Source of the DNA: Parasponia andersonii
Lineage: Eukaryota; Streptophyta; Magnoliopsida; Rosales; Cannabaceae
Length of the DNA: 64,000 nt
Direction: 5' to 3'
Assembly: GCA_002914805.1 (NCBI GenBank)
Contig: JXTB01000124.1
Coordinates: forward strand, 712,402-776,401
Part shown: piece by piece, positions 34,280-50,600 of the stretch
Position numbering within the stretch: position 1 is the stretch's first letter
How the letters are laid out: each line of letters opens with the position of its first letter
Notes under the pieces: generated by a model
Database searches by the model: none
Told to the model about the DNA's origin: nothing
The model's input: the letters and a program-made list of their open reading frames with translations, nothing else
Made by a program: the position numbers and the translations under genes

Positions 34280-35560
34280 AATTATTTTATATTATATTCT
34301 CATCTCAGCTCCTTCCAATCTGCCTCATCGGCTGATCCTATGTTATCCAATTCCACCCTATAACTTTTGCCTTATCTAACTTTGGCCCCCCATTCCCTCG
34401 AACAATCTAGTACAGACTTTTTAATTTTCACACACGAAAAGACCACCAATCCCTGTCCTCGGAAGAATTAGTAAGACAACTACCCCATTAAGAGGGACCC
34501 ACTTTGGGCAATCTTGACTTGCCACCTCAGGCACTTTCTGTATTCTCTGGCTTTTTTGACGCGGTTAACCACATGTTCATTTATACTTTTCTTGAGTATC
34601 TTTTATTATTTTTTTGGTAATATTAGGCCATCGATAGTGCTAACGCTAAAACAATAATAATGTATAATTTATTACTTAAATTAAATTTTAAGTAGATGAT
34701 ATTTAAAATATAAATATAATTAGTTAGTAAAATAGACCGTGTAATATTGGACACTATATAACATTATTATTTTTTTCTCCTATCTTTTCTTTTTCTTTTT
34801 TTGAAGTTTAGTTTACATTTGTTTTGAGTTGTGGATTTGTATTAGTCCAGTTTTAATGTTTTAAGTCATTGATGATGCCATATTGATTAGCTTAACAGGA
34901 ATATTGGTCATTCAAAAATGAATAGAGGTTATATATATAAAGTCTTGGTCAAATGGTATACAGATACTTCTATCAATATTATTAGATCACTATTAATCAA
35001 CTTACATTTGTATTATTATCATGGTTTATGGGGAAAAAAAAAGAAACAGTTAATTAGTTCAATATAATATAAGAACATGTTTGCATGTGATTTAATAGAA
35101 ATCACAGAATAGAAAACATTCATAAAAAATGCCATTTATATAATGAAAATTGAAATGCGTATTTTATAATCCTTTAAATATTTCATTTTAAGTTAATGAC
35201 ACATTTTCTGGATTTATTTTTTAGTTTTTCGGCCGTCAACAGTCAAAAATTTGGAAAACGTGGACGAGAAAAGAAGAATAAAATAATAAAAGAAAAAGAA
35301 AATGCAGGGGGTGGAAAGGGTGGTGGATGGGGCCCGCGTTATCCAATTAGAATGTGGTTAAGGCATGGGGAGCGGGCCCAGGGGCCCGGGGAGTGGGAGT
35401 GGGCCGTGGCGTGGGTCAATAAGTTTCTGAAGTCCTTATCCGTTAAAAGAAGAAGAAAAAACCCAAAAGTCGAGAAAAAATAAAACTCAAATTCATATCG
35501 TGTCTGTGGGCCCCACTCTTTATTTATGTTGAGGGAATGTTCCTCTCCTCTTATCCTTCC
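34280..35560. promoter_or_regulatory. Promoter-like island with GATA, CCAAT and TCP motifs but no assigned gene
   Basis: Two less AT-rich parts (34280-34570 and 35290-35560) contain TTATCCAATT twice, TTGCCTTATCTAAC (GATA/I-box type), GAGGGACCCAC and GTGGGCCCCAC (35506-35516), an exact TCP-type palindrome. A GC-rich stretch with repeated GGGCCC words lies at 35330-35420. A frame at 35196-35483 is Lys/Gly-rich and low complexity; I do not call it a gene. Confidence 0.3.
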
Positions 35561-37372
35561 CTTCCACGCTCCACAAAAGATTTCTTTTATTTTACTTTAT
35601 TTTATTATTTGATAATTAATTAAATTAGAGATAGAGAATATGCCCGATTTCTCTATGCCAAAAAAAGGGGGTCTCTTATAATTCATCTATCGATTGAATA
35701 ATGCTAAGGTCCTATTTCTTGTATCATATACTTTGTTCTCAAACGTTAAATGGAAGGAAAAAAAAAAGTGTGATATTATTCATATTAATTATATCTAGGC
35801 AGCATACTTACACATAAAAGAAAAAAAGAATTACATATCTTTTTAAAATCTGGTGTCCAAGATGCGCATATACAATACATTCAAAATTGTCATTCAATTC
35901 TTCCCTTTCAAAAAAAAAAAGCACGAAAATTATTCTGTATTTCTCTATTCAAACACGTCAGATTTTAAGACCAGTCTTCTTCTGTATAGTTCTTTGCAAC
36001 CAAGTCAAAAAAAGAAAATAAAAGAAAGAAACGTCCACTCAATAAGAGTTTAGACCATGTGTCCATGTTCCAGGATTATACATGAGGAAGACTGTGTTTA
36101 ATTCTTCAAATGGGCTAGACAAGTGGGCTAGTTTGGCCGATGTAGGCCTACATTTGTTATTGGGTTACCTCGGGATTGCCCAATACTGCTTTCATGGGTT
36201 ATGCATGGTCCGAAATTAATTCATCCATGAGTCTTTTATTTTTCTCTTACCAACTGTAATTGTTTCTAATGTTATTCTTCTATCGTGGATTTTTTTTTTT
36301 TTTTTTTTTGAGGATTTGTGGATATACTATTTGCATGCCAGATTGTGAGTCGTGACAGAAATGGGGAAAAATCAAATCCCTAAGTAGTACTATTTGTGGG
36401 ATTTAGTAAGGCATTTGTGGGATTTAATAAGGCACACCAAGATTGTGACAAAATTTGCATACATGGTCATCTCTCAAGGGGAGAAAAAAAAAGGTCAACT
36501 CTAATGGTGAGACAAGTGGTGGCCAACCTAACATAATAGATACATTTGTTAGTTATCACTTACTGATAAGTTTCTTAGATCAATTCGAAAAAAAAAAGAA
36601 CTAAAAAAATTATACCCACAAAAGAGTAAGACGTAAATTTGACATTACGATATTTGTTGCCATGTGGTATAATTAGTCATTTTTTTTTTTTTAAAAAAAG
36701 TGCATGTTCAATCCAAGAATATAAACAGAATCCAGAACTTTACTTATAAAATTTAAGCTGTATTAGTGCGTGATGGTAGTAAATTATATAAAATTGCAAC
36801 AGAAAACACTCAGGTGATTCGTGAAACCTACCGTCATGGTATTATCACGTTCACTTATATTATATAAGAATATAAGAGATATTAGTATTTTTATACCGTG
36901 CATTATTATATTTTGTTTAAATTATATCTTTTATTTTGGTTATTATCAACATTAACGTTTATATTTGAAATTTGTTATAAATTTATATCTTAATATTAAT
37001 TTATTAAATTGTCATTTAAAAAATTAAAAATAAATTATATAAAAATTGATCTGAAAATAAATTTATTAAGTTATCCTGATAAATTAATTACTATAAATAT
37101 TATAACAAATATGAAATTTAAAATCAATATTAATAATAACTAAAATAGAAAATATAAAATGTGAATATAGAGATAATTTTCCATTATTATTATTATATAA
37201 TCAAACTTTGAAACTTCAAAAAAAAAAAAAAAAAGAAAGAAAAACCAATATACATAAATTTGTTTATTTATTAAACAGAAGTCAAACGTAAAAGTCAAAG
37301 CTTTCCCCTTATGGTCTTGTAGGGATACAAAACCAAAGCTCAATTCAGAGTCGATTCCTCCGCAGCTCAACC
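35561..37372. other. Intergenic sequence upstream of the membrane-protein gene
   Basis: No gene seen. It contains one AT-rich inverted-repeat element (36890-37165). The last 120 bp form the leader of the next gene. Confidence 0.5.
36890..37165. mobile_element. AT-rich inverted-repeat element, copy 2
   Basis: The left end has ATTTTGTTTAAATTATATCT, TTTATTTTGGTTATTATCAA. The right end, read in reverse complement, has CACATTTTATATTTTCTATT, TTAGTTATTATTAATATTG. It is shorter than copy 1 (32835-33315) but shares its terminal words. Confidence 0.5.
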
Positions 37373-39262
37373 ATGCCGGGCCCTGGTCCGCACCTTATGT
37401 ACGCCATGAGCTCGGGCCTGGGCTTGACCACCCTCTCCAGTGGCCGCTTCAGTGCACACCACACCTTGACCTATACCGTCAACGCCTTCTTCGGCCCCGA
37501 CATCGGCTCCTTCTCCGAGTGGCTCGGCTCCACCGTCGGAATCGGCTTCGGCTCGGCTCTTGCCGACGCTATCCACCAACCCTTCTATTACGTCCTTATC
37601 CTTGGCCTTCCACTCTCTTTCTTCTACTCTTGGCTCTCCAGATTTTTTATTCAAAAGGGCGTCCTTTATTCGATTTCTGGGGTGAGTTTAGCTGATTTTT
37701 TCACTTGTTCAAACATTTTTGGGAAATGGGTCAATCTAAGTTGGAGCTTATTTTGATCTTTTTATTTTTTATTTTTTTTGGGAGTTTGGACCATTTGGGC
37801 TGTTTTATATTGTTCCTGCATGTACTGGGTTTAAATGGAATTCTTGATCTGGGTTTACTCACCTTTTTGTGCGTGTGCGTGTGTAGGCTATATTATGTCG
37901 CGAGAAACGATATTAACATTCTTTTTTTTAACTGAATTTTATTATAATTTGTTGAATTATTAAAATATTAAATTAAATAATAAAATTTTGAGATTAAAAA
38001 ATATAAAAGAGAGCGATAAAAACAATACATTTAGTATTTCTTTTGTATTGTCTCTACATGTACTGGGTGTGAATGGAATTGTTGATCCGAGGGTTTTAAA
38101 TTAGCTAAATAGAATATTGCTTGTAGTAGTAGGAAGCATCGTGGATAATTGGATTGTATTATGAGGTTGAAGCTTGCAATTTGCATCTTTTATTTTTTGG
38201 CTAAAGAAGTTTGCATCCTTTTTTTGATTCATGCACATTGGTGTTCCTTAATTTTGTTGTTTGTGTTTGATAGCACAGGTACCACTTACTAAGAGGCAGT
38301 GTTTGTTTTTGGTGTCAGCTGGTTCTTTATCCCATTTTTTCTTAGATCACTTGTTTGAGGTAATAATACTGGGCATATTACTTGCAAGTAATATGCTATG
38401 TTATATTCTAGAATTTTATAGCATGCTAGGCTTTAACTTATGCTTCATTCATACATAGTTAGCAGAATATTTAGAGCCGACTTTGAAGTCAAAACTGAGC
38501 CAGCCATATTTCCTCTAAAGCTTGAAATTACTTGGAAGTAAGGGTTATCTATATGGACTTGGAAGTGTCATTTAATTTGCCTTGAGAAGTATTTTTAATG
38601 AGAAATAGCTATGTTTTCATGGGTTGTAAAAGAGAGAGGACTATGTGGGATTCATTTAAGGGTACTCTGTTTCAAAATAATTGCCTTTTTGCTTGTGCTC
38701 ATTCCACCACGTTAATTGGTTTCTCACACTTTGTGTGATTCCAATGGATGGGTTTTCTATTTTCCAAACGTGCAGGAAAATGGACATTCAACTATGTATA
38801 CTTGGATATTGAGCACTGGTTGGTGGAAGAACCGAGCACCTATTAACCCAGATGCTGTTGTTATAGTTGGCTTCTTATGTACTTGCTTAATAGGCGGCTT
38901 CATCTACATCAATAGGTCCTTGTTTTGTGCATTGCATACAGATTATAATTCTCCGTTTGTCATTCTTTTCTATGGCTCTTGACGTTTGTGTTTCAGTTGC
39001 TTTGGTATGCAGAGTTCAACCCTTCAACACTTTGAAACAACAATCAAACCAGTCATTGAAACTTATTCTGATTGTGGCTAGCTTGTACTGCTTATGGTGT
39101 GTTAGCCAGATCTACTGGGTAAATCCTCGAAGGCCGGCAGTTGGTGAAGAGTCTGATCTCGGAGTTCTTGTGTTCCTAGCTACATATTTCTTTCTCCCTC
39201 ACTACTTATGTATATCATCCATGCACTCAAAAGATCTTGAAGCAGAGCAAATCCCATTGTAA
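37373..39262 (+). CDS. Multi-pass membrane protein of unknown function
   Basis: Four exons join in frame: 37373-37681, 38279-38359, 38776-38915, 39013-39262, giving 259 aa; all introns are GT-AG. The last acceptor is the TATGCAG before 39013, because the nearer TTTCAG would break the frame. The protein has several hydrophobic segments (about residues 73-95, 108-125, 155-175, 190-205, 220-238) and a short cytosolic-looking tail. Paired polar motifs stand out: SAHHTLTYTVN..GPDIG (residues 27-45) and SLSHFFLDHLFEENGH (119-134). Spaced His and Asp of this kind occur in membrane-bound metal-dependent hydrolases of the YdjM/phospholipase C-like type, but that link is my inference. I recognise it only as a protein conserved among plants. 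Its codon and base composition fit a native gene, and no damage is seen. Confidence 0.85.
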
Positions 39263-40118
39263 CTACGGGGAATGCTATGCTACACTCCTATGCTTCAGTT
39301 TTCTTCTATGATGTAACTGTTCAAAATATATAAGGTGTATACTAACTTTATATCTTCTTGCTGTTTTGCCTTGAAACTTGATAATAAAAACCTTTGAAAG
39401 TTTTTGAACCCTAGTTTACTCTGGTAGTAACTTGTAAGCCATTAAAATGGAACTTTCCTAATCTTTTTCTATAACAGCTGACTTATGGCTAACCTCCGCA
39501 GTGCTGACTGTGCTGTCAAGTTCATCAACTTTTGTTATGAATAATTTTCTTCACCATAAATGATAATGACAATTCAGCATGGTGTATCCACAGAGAAGAA
39601 AAGTAAGACATCCACCGTCTTCCTCTATACATATTCAGTAAAAAACAAGATAGCTTAAGCTGTTGAATCACGTGAACTAATATCATTTTTATTTAATAAG
39701 ACAACTTGGTCGGTCCTTTCTCTATGCCATGAAAGTTCGAAGTAAAATGGATTTGGGCTGACTACATATTAGTTCGTCCAAGACGGCCAAATTACCTTCG
39801 TTCCAAAACTTTATCATTGTGCTTTATTAATCCATTAATTGTTATAACCCTTTGTCACATCACCTCAATATCATCATCAAAACTTAACCAACTTAGAGAT
39901 GTAAATATATCCTATAAACCTATTGTCTCTCTGCATGTTTGCCATATCTTTACTGCTAGCTAGCCAATATTTTCAGTGTGACGTACGCTTGAATTCTATC
40001 AAGGAGTGAGCAGAGACATAGATATGAAAATATAAGCCTTTTATTGGGGGTACCTACTTTTGGTAATTGAAGACATCAGAAACCAATAATTCTTTATTAA
40101 TATATTCATTGACTGTAA

Positions 40119-40181
<63 letters not shown>

Positions 40182-40904
40182 GTATTTTTTTTAGCCACGT
40201 TTCAATAAAGAATTATTACCATATTAATGGTAAGACACATTTCAATAAGTTTGAAAATTAAAGATCCTCTTCCAATGAAAGAAGCTAGAGTAGCATTTTA
40301 CTTTACGTTCCCATCTTGAAAAATCACGTTTGTTTTGGTTTTATGTTGTTGCTATAAATTATGCAACATGTGATCGATAATTGTCTTTTCTGTCTCGAAT
40401 TTTGCTTTGTACTCGTCCATATATATTCATATACATGGAATTGGAAAAGTAGTCATCCTCATCTAGAATGGTCTCCTTCAACTCATCATCAAGGAAAGAT
40501 CAGTTTGTATTCATATATGTGCTCATTGCTAGCTCACTTTTCAATTTGATCTATTCCAACTTTCCAAGTTTGTTACCACTTAATTATCAAACGGTTCGAT
40601 TTCACTAGGCCTTTAGGCTTTAGCCTTGTTATAAAACCAGCAACCAGCACTCGAGTTGTGTTGACCATTGTCTCGTTACGTGGTGTATAATTAGGATGTA
40701 AGTCAACTTGATCATGTGAATAATGCCTTTCTATATTGATATTTGTAAGAAAAAGTGTAGAACCTGTGCTACTCATCCTGACTCTATTATTCAATTGTTT
40801 TATTTTTTCGATCATAAAATGATATATATGCGTATTTTCAATTGAATTAAAATTGTATCTTTACGAATAGTGGAGGATATGATACTTAGACGCATTTCAT
40901 AAAA
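39263..40904. other. Intergenic sequence
   Basis: 3' flank of the membrane-protein gene, then AT-rich spacer with a (TA)n tract at 40122-40176. No other gene is seen. Confidence 0.5.
40122..40176. repeat. (TA)n microsatellite
   Basis: TA dinucleotides of about 55 bp, followed by TATAGGTATTTTTTTTAGCC, a word also found at the ends of the 30580 MITE. Confidence 0.93.
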
Positions 40905-41745
40905 CTACACATGGTAGAAATACGCAAGTTACAAAAGAAAAAACTAGCCCAGCGCTCCTCCTCCTCTCTCTCTGCCTTCTCTCTAGATTTTTTCGACAGA
41001 ATATTCACAACCCAACGCTCCTCCTCTTCCATCTCCACTAGCAGTTGTTCTTACCTCTCACCTCTCCTGGGTATGGATTTTTTCCTTCTTGGATCAGTTT
41101 TTTCTTTTATCATTTTTTCTTCATTTTTATTCTATTTGTGAGGTTAATTATTCACCTAAATCTAGATTTACAGTGAATTTTGTGGTATTTTGGGATATTT
41201 TGTTTTTTTTTTTTCTTTCTAGTATATACTTAGATTTAAATTTGTGGTATTTTTGTTGTTATTCCTTTAGGTTTGGGGTCTTCAAAAGTCAGATTTGAAA
41301 GATTCTGTGTGGTATTCACTAATGGATATCGTAAAAAATATATCGTTTACTGATAGACACCGTGAAAATAGTGATATTTATTGATGAGCATCATGACGTG
41401 GATAGCGTTTATTGATGAACACCGTAAAAATATTGGTATTTTACTGATAAAGCGTCATTTACTTGATGGATGCCATATAAAAGTGGGATTTACTAATAAA
41501 TTCGGTGAAAAGATTTATTTATTTCTAGAGACAAGTATAATTTATTTTGTTTACTTTTGTTGAACTGAATTTACACACTTTACTGGTATTTATTTCACAA
41601 TTCAGCCGTGAGTTTTGATGTCTTTGTTTTTTCTTTCCTCTTCGGTAGAATTTTTATGACCCTTTGTACCTATTTGATGTAATTGATGATACCTTTTAAT
41701 CGGTTATTAAATATCCGGAGGAAATTCATTCAAAAAAAAAAAAGA
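40905..41745 (+). other. Retroposed-transcript-like block with degenerate tandem units and A-rich end
   Basis: It starts with a C/T-rich leader-like part (40950-41070, CTCCTCCTC and CTCTCTCT words, ACGCTCCTCCTC twice) and continues T-rich. Degenerate units of about 37-40 bp follow at 41320-41520 (CACCGTGAAAATAGTGATAT, TTTATTGATGARCAYC). It ends in a run of A near 41733-41745. No long frame and no domain. It could be a decayed retroposon or non-coding transcript; the evidence is layout only. Confidence 0.3.
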
Positions 41746-42196
41746 AAAAGAAACACGCAATTTACAAATGGGGAATAAGGAATTAATAAAAAGATTAGAG
41801 CAGAACAAGTGTATATGATAAATATTATAGATTCAGGTTCCAACCCCTAAATAAATAAAAAAGGAAAAAACAAATCATCTCCAGGTACATATATAAATTG
41901 CACATGTTCAATTTGAATAGGTGGTTTCACACCAAAACCAACTAAATTTGACTAGGTCACATATCTGTAAAAACAAATTTGCCGAGTCTACCTAAACTTT
42001 TTTGCAGATTTGCAATAAATCAAAAACACAATCATGATGTTTGGGTACTGGGAAGATTTTGCTGGAGCATGTGTTTAAAGTAGTAAACATTGCCATTCAT
42101 TCATATCTTTCTAAGTAAATAATTACTTCTTTGAGTTGTTGTAGCGGTACCAACCAATATCGCTGTGCTACCTACTCTGTGTGGCAAATTATATCA
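41746..42196. other. Intergenic sequence, 3' side of the aminopropyltransferase gene
   Basis: AT-rich. It presumably includes the 3' UTR of the minus-strand gene in its right part. Nothing else is seen. Confidence 0.5.
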
Positions 42197-47896
<5,700 letters not shown>

Positions 47897-48842
47897 GACT
47901 ATAGTACTATCCTTTGAACTTACAATGTCTTATATATATATATATATGGAGAATTGCTTTTTTTTTTTTTTTTTTTCTTTCTTTATAAAATATATATATT
48001 GATATATGGATATTCCCTTTGTCGGCTAGCCCGCTCTCTGATATTATAAAGCAGCACACCAAATTTGTCCAAAACTTTAAGCACGATATCTACATCTAAG
48101 TGGTTGTTGTATATACTCAGCCAAAAAAAAAAAAAGTGGGTGTTGTATATGACCTATAAAACTTCGCCCACGGTTTTTTACCACTCTTTTGTCTCGGTTT
48201 TTACCACTCTTTTGCCTCTGTCACTTTATTGTTTTTATTGTCGGGCTTTCAAATAATAATAAGCATCTATGTAATATATATGTATATACACACAGAGGGT
48301 TATTCCTAGAGATTTTTTTTTTGAAAGGAAAATGATGAACATCATGGATTGCATGTCGGGACATTTTTTTACGAGTCTATATAATCATACGTGTATGTAA
48401 ATCCATATTTATATATCATTTATGCATGTGTATGTCTATGTGAGTAGGAATTCGTGAACCTTGCTTTAACTAAATAAATTTAAAATTTTTGCTTCCCCTG
48501 TATTTTTATTGGTTTCAACATTTTTTTCCTAGTTCATGACCAGGGATGGAACAATAATTTAATCCATCGTGACAAAAATTAAATGTACTTGAATTAACTT
48601 AGGAAAAGTTTAATTCAAAACTTAAATGACATAAAATTTTATAAGTTTATAGGGGCAAATACTAAATTTAGAAGAGATAAAAACTAATTTTTAAAAAAAT
48701 TAACTGCTATTTTCAAAAAAAAAAAAAAAAATTAGGGGGGCAATTTGCCCTTTTTGGAAGACTGAGCCCCATGTGGCTCTGCCCTTGCTCATGATAAATT
48801 TCGTAGGATTAGATTTGTTCAGATATATATAGAAATTCCATG
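47897..48842. promoter_or_regulatory. Upstream region of the aminopropyltransferase gene
   Basis: A TATATATATATATATATGG run lies about 35-50 bp before the chosen ATG and could serve as a TATA element, though the leader would then be very short. Near 48740-48790 there is GGGGGGCAATTTGCCC followed by GAGCCCCATGTGGCTCTGCCC, a pattern I associate with dispersed plant repeats. No gene is seen. Confidence 0.4.
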
Positions 48843-48849
48843 AATGTGG

Positions 48850-49016
48850 TATTTTTTTTTTTTAAATAAAGTGGAGCTTAACTAATAATCATAATTTAGT
48901 ATAAATTTAAAAGAGAATAACACACATATTTTATCAAGGTTTGAACTCTTGATCCCTTTTAAACTCACACACACATCCCTTAAATCTTGAACTAACTGAG
49001 CTAGTCCCAATTAGCA
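48850..49016 (-). mobile_element. tRNA-derived SINE with 7-bp target duplication
   Basis: On the minus strand the element opens GGGACTAGCTCAGTTAGTTC, a tRNA-like 5' end with an A-box (TAGCTCAGTTAG). About 50 bp later it has GAGTTCAAACCTT, a B-box, and it ends in an A-run (48851-48863). AATGTGG flanks it on both sides (48843-48849 and 49017-49023). Together these are the marks of a retroposed Pol III SINE. I cannot name the family. Confidence 0.68.
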
Positions 49017-49023
49017 AATGTGG

Positions 49024-50460
49024 CGTTTTCATATAATTACATAGATATTGAGCATATAACTAGCATGCTTTTCTCATGAATATTAAGTATATAATGTTTT
49101 CTATTATAATTATTAAATTTATGAGGACTGTTACTGCTTTCAGATTAAAACAGAAGGCAACCGGCCACTTATTACTTGAATATAACCAAATATATAAAAT
49201 ATAAAAGAAATATACGTTAATGAGAATAATGAATATATTGTCCCCACTTTCTAAGTCTTACTACTCCTTAATTCCTAAAGAGAATACTGCAGAATGCTAG
49301 CTAGTACTCTGACATGATCACCTATACAATACATTAGTCTATAATATGGTATTAATCTAGTAATTAATGCAAAGGCATGGTAATTAACTATAGAGAAAAA
49401 TTGCTAAAACCATTGGATGTAATTATTACAAAGTTCATGCATATGTTATAAAAAAGAAACAAAAAGTTCACTTTAAAGCAAAACTAAAATAATATTTAAA
49501 CTTTTCATTGCTGATTTTAAATTTTAGGTACTCAGAAACATATATGTATTCTTTGTTTAAAAAAAAAACCAATAACAAATATGTACTCTTTAGTATTTTT
49601 TTTCTTCCCTCTAGCTAAAAGTTGAAAACAAAAAGAAATCCAGCTTTATTGCACATAATCATCTATCATCCATGGTGGCCTACCACCAACCACAGTTAAG
49701 TGTAAAGGAAAATAAATAAAATAATAAATATTCCTTGAATATTAATATGAAACTACAATGCTTATTCATGTGTGTTTTGATAATTACGAAGTCTATACCA
49801 TGAAAATTTCAAAATTAAATGGATACAAAATAAAATTATCAATTTTGCCAAGTCATCATCAGTTTATTTTGGTCCGTTTATTACAAAACCAAGACCATCT
49901 TCGATATATGTCAATTTTAGTACTATGTTTAGCACAAAAAATAACAGTGTTCGGCACATTATTTTATTTTCTATTCTAATGCATAATGTTGTGCTAATGT
50001 TATTTTAACTTTTCATTATTCAATGATTATTTTTTGAAAAATTAATCATTTAATTTTTTAATTAGTACTTATGGCAAAGTATATTTACTACCATGGAAAG
50101 TAATTGACCAACAATATTAGAAAATGTGATTTTTGTAATTTTAAAATTCTAATAATAATAAAATCAAATTTAATTAAATGCAAAATTTAATTAGCACAAA
50201 AATGATGCATGGCCATTAAAGATTTTCTCTCTAAACGAAATTATAACATATATTAGCAGATAAATTTGAGACTCATTGATCATGCTCTTAGTAGATTATA
50301 AATTTGAGACTCATTAGTGCTCTTAATAGATATATTTTCTCAGATTATAGTATTTTCCTCAAAATTAATGAACCCAAAAAAAAAAAAAAATAAAAGAGAA
50401 ACAAAAACCTCAAATATTTAGCGCGCAATTCCCGTTTATGTAACGGTCATGTTAACCGAA
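49024..50460. other. AT-rich intergenic sequence upstream of the CNGC gene
   Basis: No gene is seen. A near repeat, GATAAATTTGAGACTCATT (about 50260) and TATAAATTTGAGACTCATT (about 50300), spans about 40 bp. The CNGC promoter should lie in the right part. Confidence 0.5.
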
Positions 50461-50600
50461 AAAGCCTCTTGGACTTATTCTATTATCTCCAGCTTTCCCT
50501 GAAATCTCTCAACAACAGCAACAACAACTCTCTCTCTCTCCCTCTCTCTCTCCGTGGGAGAAGAAGAAGAAGAGGACAGAAGAAGAACAACACACCGTTG
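50461..50600 (+). promoter_or_regulatory. CNGC 5' leader with CT-rich tract
   Basis: A CT-rich run (about 50528-50551) and AG-rich codons precede the first in-frame ATG at 50601. The frame stays open upstream to 50469 but contains no ATG there, so translation most likely begins at 50601. Confidence 0.55.

Noticed and set aside
35196..35483. 95-codon Lys/Gly/Arg-rich plus-strand frame
   Set aside because: Low-complexity translation of an A-rich stretch followed by GGGCCC-rich DNA; no domain.
40067..40261. Frame made of alternating Tyr and Ile
   Set aside because: Direct translation of the (TA)n microsatellite.
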